NCBI GenBank assembly: GCA_043228905.1
Contig: JBHGNT010000007.1
Span: 6,200,001 to 6,264,000 of the forward strand
DNA from: Azolla caroliniana
Taxonomy: Eukaryota; Polypodiophyta
DNA: 64,000 nt
Direction of reading: 5' to 3'
How positions within the stretch are numbered: the stretch's first letter is position 1; every line of letters begins with the position of its first letter. The notes under the pieces are model-generated. The model saw nothing but the letters and a program-made list of their open reading frames with translations. It had not been told where the DNA came from and made no database searches. This document shows, piece after piece, positions 10,360-22,500 of this stretch. The translations under genes and the position numbers were made by a program.

Positions 10360-13332
10360 ATGGAAGGCGGCGGCAGCGGGCAGCCGGGGATGATGGTGCT
10401 GAATGCACAGAATTACGCCGACTGGAAGATCAAGATGGAGGATCTTCTGATTGTTCGGGACCTGTACGAACCGATTGACAGGTCGGAAATACCGAAGGGG
10501 GTACTTGAGTCGGAGTGGAAGCTCCTGAACCTGAAAGCCGTAGCGACGATCCGACAATATGTCGATGTAAGCGTCCTACAACACGTGGCGAACGACACCA
10601 ACGCATATGAGATGTGGAAGAAGCTGTCGGGCCTCTACGAGAGGAAGAATGCGTTGAACCGGACCTCCCTGATGAGGAAGATAGTGAACCTCAAGTATCG
10701 GGACGGCGAGAGTATGGTCGAACATGTAAGCACGTTCATGGGATTTGTGAATCAGCTTGCGGCGATCAAGTTCCCGTTGGAGGATGCAATGCAAGCCATC
10801 ATCCTGATGTGTACATTGCCGGAAGGCTGGGAGAACTTGGTGGTGACTCTCAGCACCTCCTGCACAGAAGATAACTTGTCCTTGCAAACGGTAAAGACAA
10901 GTATTTTGAACGAAGAAGCGCGTCGGAGAGATAAAGAACCGGCCTCCGACCCGAAGGCGCTGCTTACCGAATCGGATCGGGGAAGACAATGGAACCGGAG
11001 TCCGCAAAGACGGGAGAAGTCGGGGACCCGGTCGCAGTCAAGAGGAAGGCCCACATGCTTCCACTGTGGGAAGCCGGGGCACTTCCGAAAGAATTGTCGG
11101 CATTACCGAAAAGACAACGGAGCCGACGACACCGATTCGAAGAAGTCACCGGAGAGAAACGGTGCATACCGGGGAGCCACGGACCGGAGAGGTTCGGATC
11201 GGCGAGGGCAGGACCGGAAAGGATCAACGGCACTCGCGGCAAGTGAGGAAGAAATCATGCTCATCACCGAAGAAGGTGAACTAAACATTGCCGGCGATGA
11301 GACGACCTGGGTGGTCGATTCGGGAGCATCGTTCCACCTGACCCCGGAGAGAAGATACTTCTCATCCTACACAGCCGGCGAGCATGGCTGTGTTCGGATG
11401 GGGAATGAAGGTACGTGCCAGATTGTCAGCATAGGAGACGTGTGGTTGACAACCCCGACCGGATGCAAAATGCTGCTGAAGGATGTCCGACACGTTCCGG
11501 AGGTTCGATTGAACCTGATTTCGGCCGGGAGGCTAGACGATGAAGGCTACACAGGTAGCATCCGGAACGGCGGAATGAAGTTCAGCAAGGGGAGCTTGAT
11601 AGTGGCTCGGGCTCGGAAAGTCAACACACTGTACCTGATGAATGCCCGGTTATGTCCGGAAGAGCTGAACGTAGCAGCCGACACTGCCGGTGAGCTGTGG
11701 CACAAGAGACTGTGCCACATGAGTGAGAAGGGGATGAAGAGGCTTGCAGAAGACAACCTCATTCCAGTGAAGCATGTGCACCTGGAGAAGTGCACCGATT
11801 GCCTGGCCGGTAAGCAGAACCGAGCCTCTTTCCACTCAAGGCCACCGACGAGACGTAGCGCACCATTGGAGTTGGTGCACACTGATGTGTGTCAGGTAGA
11901 AACGAAGTCACATGGCGGAGCCCAGTACTTCGTAACATTCATTGATGATTACAGTCGGAAGCTGTGGACGGCACCGTTGAAGACAAAGGACCAAGTGTTG
12001 TGCGTCTTCAAAGAACTTCACGTGAGAGTGGAAAGGGAATCCGGCAAGAAGCTGAAGGCGATACGAGCGGATAACGGAGGGGAATACCGGGGGCAGTTCC
12101 AGGAGTACTGTCGCTCGAAGGGAATCCGGCTCGAGTTTACTGTGCCGAAGACGCCGGAACTGAACGGGCTGGCCGAGAGGATGAACCGGACCATAATGGA
12201 GAGGGTCCGGAGTATGCTGGCGCATGCGAAATTACCCAAGGGATTTTGGGCTGAGGCAATGTCGACGGCGACATATGTGATAAACAGATCACCCTCAGTA
12301 CCTTTGGACGGAGACACGCCGCAGAAAGTGTGGACCGGTAAGGAAGTGTCCTACCGGCATCTGAAGGTGTTCGGGTGTCTCGCATACGTGCATGTGGCAA
12401 AGGACCGGAGAGGAAAGCTAGATCCGAAGACCCGGCCATGCATATTCCTCGGTTACGGCGATGACGAGTTCGGCTACCGAGTATGGGACCCGGTCGACAA
12501 GAAGATATTCCGGAGTCGTGATATCATCTTCATGGAGAACAAGACACTCGCCGACTGGGAGTCGGAGAAGAAGATGAAGAGCTCCAAGTCGACCGGTGAG
12601 GATCAACTCTACGAGGAGCAGTCCCGACCGGCAAGGGACCGGTTAGCACTCGAGGATCCGGCCGAAGACGGTGAAGAAACAGAACCGGCCGAAGAAGATG
12701 AAAACGATACCGGAACCGGCCCCGATCCCGAACTGGACTCGGATGAAGAAGAAGAATCGGAAGAACCGGTTACCGAAGCTCCTGAACGGAGATATCCTCT
12801 AAGAGAGAGAAGGGCCCCCCGGAGATTTCCGGAACCAGAGCACGTGCTGTTAACCGACGAGGGGGAGCCAGAGAGCTTCGAAGAAGCAAAGCATGACACC
12901 CAGAGCCGCAGGTGGTTGAGTGCCATGCAGGACGAGATGGATTCCCTGCATGAGAACCACACATATGAACTTGTGGAGTTGCCGAAAGGAAAGCGGGCAC
13001 TTCGAAACAAGTGGGTGTTCAAGCTGAAACCGGGAGATGCCGGAAACCCCCCGAGATACAAAGCCAGGATCGTGGTGAAGGGGTTTCAGCAGAAGAAGGG
13101 CGTCGACTTCGACGAGATATTTGCCCCGGTAGTGAAGATGACCTCCATCCAGACGGTGCTGAGCATAGCGGCAAGCATGGACCTCGAGGTAGAACAGATG
13201 GACGTGAAGACGGCATTCCTTCACGGTGACCTCGATGAAGAAATCTACATGCAGCAACCGGAAGGATTCGAGAAGAAAGGGAAGGAGCACCTGGTATGCC
13301 GATTGAAGAAGAGCCTTTACGGACTGAAGCAG
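10360..13332 (+). pseudogene. gag-pol: Copia-2 Gag-Pol, N-terminal 990 codons, cut by inversion
   Basis: ATG at 10360 follows the primer site and starts MEGGGSG. Domains in order are copia Gag with a YADWKIKMEDLL motif (1-220), an intact CCHC knuckle C-x2-C-x4-H-x4-C starting CFHC near residue 232, protease VVDSGASFHLT near 319, the integrase HHCC region near 440-480, the DDE residues (HTDVC near 508, RADNGGEY near 569, NGLAER near 600), and the RT start KWVFKLKPGD near 884. There is no stop before the junction; after GLKQ the reading runs into foreign sequence and ends at 13356. The remaining RT and RNase H are at 8436-9533 on the other strand. With the inversion undone this copy shows no other lesion, consistent with its near-identical LTRs. 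Confidence 0.9.
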
Positions 13333-13333
13333 G

Positions 13334-14886
13334 AAGTACTGCGCTCCGGCATGTGACTTCGTGTCTACTTGACAAACATCCGTATGCACCAACTCCAGTG
13401 GTGCCTTACGTCTCATCGGTGGCCTTGGTCGGAAGGAGGTCCGGTTCTGCTTACCGGCCAGACAATCAGTGCACTTCTCTAAATGCACGTTCTTCACTGG
13501 GATGAGGTTGTCGTCTGCAAGCCTCTTCATCCCCTTCTCACTCATGTGACATAGCCTCTTGTGCCACAACTCACTGGCAGTGTCGGAAGCCACGTTCACT
13601 TCTTCCGGACATAACCAGGTATTCATCAGGTACAGAGTGTTTACCTTCCGGGCCCGAGCCACAATCAGGCTCCCTTTGTTGAACTTCATGACACCGTTCC
13701 GGATGCTACCCGTGTAGCCTTCATCATCTAGCCGACCGGCTGATATCAGGTTCAGACGTACTTCCGGAACGTGTCGAACATCTTTCAACAGTAGCTTGCA
13801 TCCGGTTGGTGTTGTCAGCCACACATCTCCTATGCCAACAATTCGGCATGTTCCTTCATTCCCCATCCGGACACAGCCGTGATCACCGGCTGAGTAGGAT
13901 GAGAAGCATTTCCGGTCCGGGGTAAGGTGGAACGACGCTCCGGAGTCTACCACCCAGGTCATCTCATCGCCGGCATGGTTTATCTCACTTTCCTCGGTGA
14001 TGAGCATCAACTCCTCTTCACTTGCCGCAATTGCCGTCGTTCCCTTCCGGTCCGGCCCCCTCCGGTCTTTACCGTTCCGGTCTGTACCATTCCGGTTCGG
14101 GGTTGGCTTCGAATCGGTACCGTCGGTTTCCTTGTCTTTACGGAAATGCCGATAGTTCTTTTGGAAGTGTCCCGGCTTGCCGCAATAGAAGCAAGTAGGC
14201 CTCCCCCTTGACTTTGATCGTGTCCCCGACTTCTCCCGGTTCTAGGGACTACGGTTTCTCTGTCTTCCGCGTTCCGATTCGGTAAGGAGCGCTTTGGAGT
14301 CGGAGCTCGTATCTTTGTCTTTCCGACGAGCCTCCTCATCTAGCAAGCTCGACTTTACTCTTGCTAGGGATAGCCGTTTTCCTTCCGGCCCGGCGTTGCC
14401 CAAAGTAACAACCAACGTCTCCCAGCTATCCGGGAGGGAACCGAGCAGGAGTAGCGCTAGGACCTCATCGGCAAGAGGTACTTCCAATGACGTTGCCTGG
14501 TGAATCAGCCCCTGGAAGGCATTCATATGCTCCGCCATGCTATGGCCATCTTGGTACCGGAGTCTTACAAGCTTCCGGAATACCGACGCCTGATTGACAG
14601 CGTTTTTGTTCTGGAACATTGTGCCGATCTTCTCCCAGAGTTCATGAGCCTTACTCTCTTCATTGAAGTTGTTGTACAGGCTCATGTCGATGAAGCACCG
14701 TATGTACGCCGTTGTCTTCATGTGCATCACCTCCCATATCGCAGCGTTGATTTTGTCCGGTCTCTTGTCCCCGAACTGAACCGGCAGCCAGAGGTCTTTA
14801 ACCACGAGCATGTCCCTCATCTTCGACTTCCACACTGAATAGTTGGAGCCGGTGAGCTTGAACATACCGCCAAACGATTCGTCCAT
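13334..14886 (-). pseudogene. gag-pol: Copia-1 Gag, knuckle, protease and integrase N-terminus
   Basis: The ATG at 14886 (MDESFGG) follows the primer site. Gag carries the YSVWKSKMRDMLV motif. A TAG at 14242-14244 interrupts the frame just before the basic linker; copia-4 has CAG there. The frame then resumes through a zinc knuckle whose last ligand is Tyr instead of Cys (GHFQKNY). The protease is VVDSGASFHLT. The integrase HHCC region follows, with the first catalytic Asp (HTDVCQ). It stops at the inversion breakpoint after GAQYF. The Gag differs clearly from the copia-2 Gag although the pol regions are close relatives, so the 5' and 3' halves may have separate histories. Confidence 0.85.
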
Positions 14887-14916
14887 TTTCTGTGTCGATT
14901 TCGCTCTGATACCACT

Positions 14917-15196
14917 TGTTGGGAACTCGACGTTCCTTATGTCCGACGCTCGGCCACAACCGAGATTATTTACATACACAGAAAAACAGGTAATGAAACG
15001 CGACACAAAAGAGGAGAAGGAGAGGTGCACAGGAGGTATACGTGGAAAAACCCCAAAATAGGGAAAAAACCACGGCAACCCACAAGCTGCAAACTGTCAC
15101 TATGCAGAAATATACAACAGTGAGATCACCGAGGCAACGACCTCGTGCTCTCAGATCTTCGCCACAGGCGGCGGTTACAACAGAGGCAACGACCTC

Positions 15197-15245
<49 letters not shown>

Positions 15246-15669
15246 CAGTTACGCGCTCTGATTTCTTCTTGCACCAACAAGAATGACAACCAACCTAAAA
15301 GTTTGCCCTAGGTCATATTTATACTAATATGAATCTTCGGCTATTTACAAATGTAGCCTCGATGGGCTCCATCCGACTCTCCGCAGTCGGGTTCTCCTCA
15401 TCCGGTTCATACCGGGCCTGTACCATCCGACTCTCCCAGAAGTCGGGTACTCCTCATCCGGTTCATACCGGGCCTGCACCATCCGACTCTCCGAAGTCGG
15501 GTTCTCCTCATCCGGTTCATACCGGGCCTGTACCATCCGACTCTCCCAGAAGTCGGGTACTCCTCATCCGGTTCATACCGGGCCTGCACCATCCGATTCT
15601 CCGAAGTCGGGTTCTCCTCATCCGGTTCATACCGGGCCTGCACCATCCGGAGGGACCTGTCTACCAACA
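14917..15669 (-). repeat. Copia-1 5' LTR (753 bp)
   Basis: It is the same LTR as 4623-5493 but with five instead of seven 54-56-bp units (15380-15640) and a longer CT microsatellite (about 15198-15241). The initiator-Met primer site lies just left at 14903-14914. CGGCA follows at 15670-15674 as the target duplication. Confidence 0.92.
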
Positions 15670-16627
15670 CGGCATTCACGTTGTCGTGAAAATCCGTCAC
15701 TATGTGCGGATCGTGAGGCGGAACCGCCGGGGTTCTGGACTAGAAGGATTTAGTGCAACACGTACAACACAAGCAAGTTTTAAGCATAAGACAAGTGGGA
15801 GAGACAAATCATTTGTTTATTGCAAAAGAAAATCATTTTAGAATCGTGTTACAATGGGTTGGGTATGGAAATGAGAGCTTAGTTTTTCCAAGAAATGAGC
15901 CAACAACCATGCAAGGAGTGGTCTAATATGAATACGAGAGATAATTTTTTACAAGAAAGCTCAAGTAAACAAAGCTAAGAGTTTGATATCAATATGTGAG
16001 ATAATTTTCTTCTCGAATCCGAGAGGGAAGAAGAAAGAAGGGAAAGAAAAAGAAGAAAAAAAAAACTAGGAGGGAAAAAATGGGACATATATCGAGCTCC
16101 TCGTTGATCCTCCTCCCCAATGTTACTTTGCATGCCCACTTTTAGTCGGATGGCCTCTATTTTTAGTTGCATGGCCTCTGCTTTTAGTCGCATGCTTCCA
16201 TTTTTAGATGCATGCCTTTTTACTTTTAGTTGCATGGCCTTGGTTTTTGGTTGCATGCGATTGTCCGTATAATTCGGCCAAATGACACAATCATCCATAA
16301 AGTTTAGCCCGTGTGCAATCCGTACGTGCGTCGCAACCAAACCGTAGACGCGTCAGTGCGCAAAAGTCTCGACCACGTAGTAGTGTACGCATCCACGCAT
16401 GCGCACGTCCCGACCGCGCTGTAGTGTACGCATCCACGCACCGTATACGCATCCGCGCACGCTTCCAACCCACACCGTATACGCATCCGCGCACAAAAGT
16501 CTCGTCCGTGCAGTAGTGTACGCATCCACGCATGCGCGCGTGCGCACAAACGTGTCCGCGCCGCACATACGCGTTCGTCTGAAACGTCCACGCGTACGTC
16601 CATGCATGCGCGCGTGCACACACACGC

Positions 16628-17253
16628 TGTCGTGAAGAAAACTGTCCACGAGCGGAATCGGTGCGCCGGAGCATAGGAACCGGCGCTTCAAGCATGTACG
16701 CCTTACGTTGTACATAAGGGAGCATTAGGGACGTAGAGGATCCTAGGTAGGTAGATTCGGTAGGTAGGAAGTTATTAGGAAACGGCTCCTTCCTTGCTTA
16801 TAAAAGAAGGGAGACGAGAAGGGGGAAAGGGGATCGCGGAATCAGAGAGGACGAAGTGCTATCGGATCGTGGACCGAAGGCTTCTCTCTCTTCCATACTC
16901 TGTAGCTCCTTTCTGTGCAGGTTTTCGGGAGGCTCGCGCTGCTCTGAGGAATGCCCGAGTGCTTCCGGCAGCACCTCCAACCTACTCTTTCTTTTCTGTG
17001 CGTTTACGAACAGGCATCGGCATCTGTTCGCCGGCCTATTTGATTGTAACCAACGTCGTGCTTCTGCTGTTCGTTTTGTTAACATATATATATACATACA
17101 TTCGTGTCTCTCTATGTCGCTGTCCCACTCGCGTCTTTGTGTCGAAGGGCCGTGTCCCTGTGGATCTACGCTCGCACCTAGTGGGTCTCTTCTCCTTTCT
17201 CTCTTGCTCTTCGGTACAGGACCCCCGAGGTCCCGCCTCATTCCACGCATCCG
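16628..17253 (+). repeat. Gypsy-A1 5' LTR, 3' end deleted
   Basis: It starts TGTCGTGAAGAAAACTGTCC, has TATAAAAG at 16799-16806 and GGACGAAGTGCTATCGGAT at 16849-16867, then a TATATATA stretch near 17080. Compared with the 3' LTR (28477-29122) and with A2, sequence is lost after CATCCGCG: the last bases of the LTR, the spacer and the primer-binding site are all absent, and ORF1 begins only 17 bases later. Confidence 0.88.
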
Positions 17254-17270
17254 CGGCAGAAGAGCAGAAG

Positions 17271-19091
17271 ATGAAAGGGTCGGATCTTGCGGAGGCCATG
17301 GCTTCGGCCGTGGATCGGATATTGAGCGCACGCGAGGGCTCCGGCGCCCTCGAGAGAGCCATTTAGGCGGTCGTCGGTACAATTAGCCGGTTCAGCGGAA
17401 AGGATGCCACGAAGTATTTGGCGTCCTACGAGGCAGAAATGCTGATGCGGGACATTCCGGAAGAGAGGCGTCTTTTCGGGTTTCCTCGAGTGGCGATGCC
17501 GAGCATCCATGCGGAGGTGCTCGAGGTACGGGTGGAGAGCCGTACCTAGGAGGAGTTCGAAGGCCGACTCCTAGAAAAATACGGGTTGGACGACGCGCTC
17601 CGGCTTTCGAAACGAAACTTCATGGAATGGGTGGAGTCCCCCGGCAAGGGAAGAAACGCGTCGGCACTCCTCCGGGAGTTCGAAGAACGCTTTGCGCGCC
17701 TTTCGGCGCTTAACCGAACCGTTCTGGATATGAGCCGGGTCCTACTGTTCGTCACGTCGGTGGACGAGCGGGACCGGGATCAAGTCGGCTCCTTGCTGGA
17801 AACCGAAGACGGGCTGACAACCGACTGGGCTGCGGTTAAGAGAGTCTGCGGCCGTTTCGACAAACGGCGAGAATGGGCTGACAACGGGGCGTCCGGTGCG
17901 GGCTTTGTCACAGCAAGGAGGTTTGAACCGGCACCGCAAGGGCGAAGGGAAGAAACCCAGGAATGGCTCGAAACCGGTTCGGCTTCGACCGGCATGGTTA
18001 GTGGCTCGTCCGGAGGAGCAGCGCTGGAGGAGTTGACGCGGGCGATAAAGGATCTCCAGATCGCCCAGACTCGAAGGGAAGGCGGCGAACCGGCTCGTGA
18101 CCGACGGCCGGCAGCAGGGAACAGGTGCATGTGGTGCGACGAGGTCGGCCACATCCGGAAGGACTGCGGCGATTTCGCAGAAGCGTTGAGGAACCGGGTG
18201 GTGTACCTGTGGGAAGGCCGGGTGCACGCCGGCGACACCAGAAGGGCCCTAAACCGAAACGACGGACGAGGAGGTATGAAGAGACTGATGGAAGAGGCAG
18301 CGGCCTGACACGTGGAGGCCATCCACTACTCGGCGTCGGCCGGCATTCGGGTCGGGCGCAGCGAGGCCCGAAAGGAGGGCAAAGACGGATTCTGGTCGGC
18401 AATGCTGGAAGGTCTTGCCGGCGCACGACTGAAGAAAGATGAAACGGACCGCGCTGAGAGACGGGTCTGGGAAATATTCGGGTGGAGCGATTCGGTCGAG
18501 GAGAAGACGGGCTTCGTAGAAGCCGCCTGCCGGAACTACGAGGCTCTGGTAGAAGACAAACGAGTGGGGAAAGCCGGAGCGGTCGGGCCCTCACAACGGT
18601 ACGAGACCCGATTCGGGCAACGACGGAACGATGCCGGTGGGTCCGGCTCGCAAGATAACCCCAGGAAGGGCGGATACCGACTGGGGACGGAAATAGAAAG
18701 GACTACGGACCTACGAAAGGTCCTTGAAGAACGGATCCTCGACAACAAAGTGGAGCTGTCATTGCGGGAGGTGCTAGGGATCTCCAAGGAGTTCCACGAC
18801 TCCATTGTAGACTTGGTGAAACGGAAGAGGTTGTCGATGGAGACGGAACCGGAAAGACCGGTGGAGGTGCGGACGACACACATCGACGACATGGCGCTGG
18901 AAGATGAGTGAGCGGAGATCCACTATTCAAGGCCGCACTAGGCCCGAGCGACCACAGAGACCCGGTAAAGATCGGAGATATTCAGGAACCGGTGGTGGCA
19001 TTGGTGGACCACGGTTCGGAAATAAACCTGATGTCCATGGACTTCTATAAGAAGGGAATGTGGTCGATCAACACCAAGCACGGGTGGAAGA
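17271..19091 (+). pseudogene. gag-pro: Gypsy-A1 ORF1: Gag-zinc knuckle-protease, decayed
   Basis: Start MKGSDLAEAMASAVDR at 17271. Gag resembles A2 at 52697. The CCHC knuckle (CMWCDEVGHIRKDC) is encoded near 18126-18167. The protease active site reads ALVDHGSEINLMS near 19010. In-frame stops lie at 17364 (TAG), 17547 (TAG, from a Trp codon), 18306 (TGA), 18909 (TGA) and 18940 (TAG, from Trp). A one-base deletion relative to A2 near 18963 shifts the frame before the protease. Copia-5 interrupts at 19091. After the insertion the frame runs from 24638 to the TAG at 24937-24939, with one more stop at 24736 (CAG to TAG). Confidence 0.85.
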
Positions 19092-19178
19092 TGTTGTAAA
19101 CAAGGTCGTCTATGCGGAAGATCAAACAGCATTCAATTCTGATGAGTACCTGCGTATGACAGTTTCAAGGTCGTGCAC

Positions 19179-19209
<31 letters not shown>

Positions 19210-19397
19210 CACACAAAAGACTTTCTATTCAATAGAAACAATAATACAACACCCAACCTTACAAAAAGGTTACAAGGTCACTATATATAGTGACCGACTT
19301 AGGGCAACTACCATTTATGCTAATTACACAAATGGCCCAAACTTGAGCTATACAAAGGGATAGTGTGAATACGTCCATTATACACTTGTATTCGACA
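19092..19397 (-). repeat. Copia-5 3' LTR (306 bp)
   Basis: TGTTGTAAAC to TTCGACA on the plus strand. It holds a GA microsatellite at 19185-19209 and a perfect 20-bp palindrome around the TATA, GGTCACTATATATAGTGACC. It differs from its partner by about two positions. GAAGA (19087-19091) flanks it and recurs at 24633-24637. A CCCCC tract just inside is the complement of the polypurine tract. Confidence 0.95.
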
Positions 19398-19591
19398 CTC
19401 CCCCGTAATGGGCGTATACATGGGTTATCTAAGATTACAGGTATAAACCTAGGTTCTCGGACATATCAGTTTTTGTTCGAGTCGGCAGGGTCCGAAGGCA
19501 GAAGACCGAACTGGTCGGGTCGGAAGAGTTGAAGCCGATCATTAAGGAACTGATGTCGGTTGTCCGAAACCATCCTGCGCTGTGTCCGGCT

Positions 19592-22500
19592 CTAACCGGA
19601 CTGGTTTGTCGTTACGCCCATCTGATGCCGAAGGGACCGAAAGCGGTCTGCCGAAAGACACTTGGTCATTCCATCTGCGACATTGTCGGTTGTGGATATT
19701 TTCTCTAGACCGATTTTCCCTGAAATGACGCAGTCCCGAACGAAGTGATATTGAACGTCGATATGTTTGGAGGCGTTGTGGTGAACCGGATTTTTCGACA
19801 AGGCAACAGCACCTTGACTGTCGCTGTAGACAACTGGAGCCGAGTCATGGTCGACTTGCCGAAACGTGTGCGCCAGCCGGCCGAGCCACAAAGCTTCTTT
19901 TGCAGCGTCAGACGCAGCTACATATTCTGCTTCGGTCGTTGAGGTCGCTGTGCACTCCTGAAGTTTCGACTTCCACGAGATTGCTCCATTGCCGAATTTG
20001 AAGCAGTATCCGGTTGTTGATTTCCGACTGTCTATACAGCCGGCGAAGTCCGAGTCGGTGTAACCGACTACGCCTGAGGTTCGGTTCGGACCGAAAAGAA
20101 TGCCGTGATCTTTTGTGCCAGCCAGATATTTGAACACATGCTTGACTGCGTTCCAATGCGATCGGCCAGGATTGTGCATAAATCTGCTAACGACTCCTAC
20201 GGCATGAGAGATATCAGGCCGTGTCGCGACCATCAGGTACATAAGGGAGCCGACTGCCGGTGCATACGGTACCGACTTCATATCTTCCCCCTCCGGGCCG
20301 GATGTCCGGCAGTCTCGCTGAGAGAGCCGAAGATTCATGGGGAGCGGGGTTGAAGCAGATTTGGCTGATTGCATGTTGAAGCGTTCCAAGACACGTCCGA
20401 TATAGTCGGTCTGAGACAAAAAAAGATGTCTTTTATCGCGGTGCCGACTAATCTTCATGCCAAATATGTGTCGTGCCGGACCGAGGTCCTTCATGGCAAA
20501 CTTCAACCGCAGTTGCCGAATGAGATCGGCAAGTTCGCCCGCGTGGCGTCCAGAAATTAGCATGTCGTCCACGTAAATGATGAGGAAGATGGGTGATCCA
20601 TCTTGAGCTGTGTTGGTAAAGAGACAATGGTCCTCATCGCTTTTTGAGAAGCCGATCGATTGGATGAAGTCGTCGAACTTCTTGTACCATTGTCGCGGTG
20701 CCTGTTTGAGGCCGTATAGACTCTTCCTGAGTCGGTAGACTAGATGTTCTTGGCCAGTTGCCACGAAGCCTTTTGGCTGCTCCATATAAATTTCCTCCTC
20801 GAGATCACCATGGAGGAAGGCTGTTTTGACATCTAGCTGAATCAGCTCCAAGTTGTCGGCTGCCACTACGCCGAGTAGAAAACGAAGGGTTGTCATTTTC
20901 ACCACTGGTGAGAAAATCTCGTCGAAGTCGACGCCATATTCTTGTCGGAAGCCCTTCGCAACTAATCTGGCCTTGTACTTTGGGGTGGTCGAATCAGACG
21001 TCTCTTTAAGTCGATAAACCCACTTGCAAGGGAGAGCACGTCGATTCTTAGGTAATTCGACCAGATCCCAAGTCTTGTTTGCCCGAATGGAGTGCATTTC
21101 CGACTCCATCGCCAGATGCCAGGTGGCGGAATCGACAGATGTCGATGCTTCTTCGTAAGACGTCGGTTCGCCGGCGTCGGTGAAGAAAATTCCAGGAGAA
21201 TACCTCTCCGGAGGTTGCGACAGTCTCTCAGATCGTCGAGGTATGATTGGACTGGTCGCATCGGGTATCGAGGTCGGATGGTCCGAAAGCGAGTCATTCG
21301 GTTGTGCCGAGTCGGAGTTGTCCGAGTCGGTAGTGTAAGGTTCAGCTACCCGTGAAGCTGACCGTGTGTTAAGAGCGGGGCCTTCTTGAAGGGTCGGCAC
21401 ATCGGAAAATGTTACCCTTCGGACTTCGATCGGTTTTTCGACTGATGGATTCATAGCCGACTCGTTGAACACAACGTCCGAACTTCGAACGATTTGTCTG
21501 CGTTCGGGGTCCCAGAGTCGGTATCCCATTTCGCCGTCTGATCCATATCCAAGGAAAATGCATTTCCTGGACCGAGGTGCAAGTTTTCGGCGATCATCTT
21601 TCGGAATAAGGGCGTATGCCTCGCATCCGAAGATCCTCAGCTTGTCGTAATTCGGCTTACTGCCAATCCATAGTTCCTGAGGAATTTGAAGTCCTAGAGG
21701 TCTACTTGGCGACATATTGATTATGTGTACTGCCGTGAGTAGAGCCTCTGCCCAGAAGCCATCCGACAGTCCGGAGTGTTGGAGCATGGAAACTATCCTT
21801 TCTTGGATTGTCCGATTCATTCGTTCTGCAATCCCGTTTTGCTCCGGACTGTGTGGTGCCGTAAATTCACGTCGGATGCCGCGTTGTCGGCAGAATTTGA
21901 CGAATTCTTCGGATTTGAACTCTCCCCTGTTGTCGGTCCGAAAGCATTTCAGTTTTCGGTCGGTTTGATTTTCTACCATAGCGAGCCAATCTGAGAAGAT
22001 CGAGAAGACCCGATCTTTGGTGCGAATCGGATAAGCCCACACCTTTCGAGTCGAATCGTCAATAAAACTGACGAAGTAAGAGGCACCGCCGAGAGACTGA
22101 TGCGGCATTGGGCCACAGACGTCCGAGTGGACTAAATCGAGAGGTCTCGTGTCTCTTGGTGCTGATGTCGGGTGTGATGCGGCTGCTTGTTTGCCATACT
22201 GGCAATGCTCGCAGAATTGATGGTCCGAGAAGGAGAGTTTAGGGATGTATCCGGCTCTAGATAGGTGCGTAATGCCGGCCTTGCTGAGGTGTCCTAATCT
22301 TCTGTGCCATAGTGATGACACAGGAATATCCACCAAAAACAGGTTACCCTCTCTGAGCGTAACATGTAACGGATACAGTGAGTGTATCTTGGGTCCTCTA
22401 GCAAGCAGGAGGTTCCCCCTGTGGAGTGTCCACCCTCCCGAAGAGAAACCGGCACGAATGCCGTCTTCATCTAGTTGTCCGACTGAGATCAATGGCCTTG

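Larger units (their letters stand above)
4623..15669 (-). mobile_element. Copia-1 retrotransposon, carrying nested copia-2 and an inversion
   Basis: LTRs lie at 4623-5493 and 14917-15669, with target duplication CGGCA on both sides, inserted in the protease region of Gypsy-B1. The primer site TGGTATCAGAGC sits next to the right LTR and a GGGGGAG polypurine tract next to the left LTR. Its integrase region was hit by copia-2 (duplication ATTCG at 7807-7811, seen as CGAAT at 9711-9715). A later inversion of about 9535-13333 moved a 180-bp piece of this element onto the plus strand. Confidence 0.92.

Noticed and set aside
16794-17386. Frames of 176-194 codons across the Gypsy-A LTR, repeated at 28643-29307
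   Set aside because: They cover LTR promoter and leader sequence in three frames and both strands; nothing resembles a protein family.
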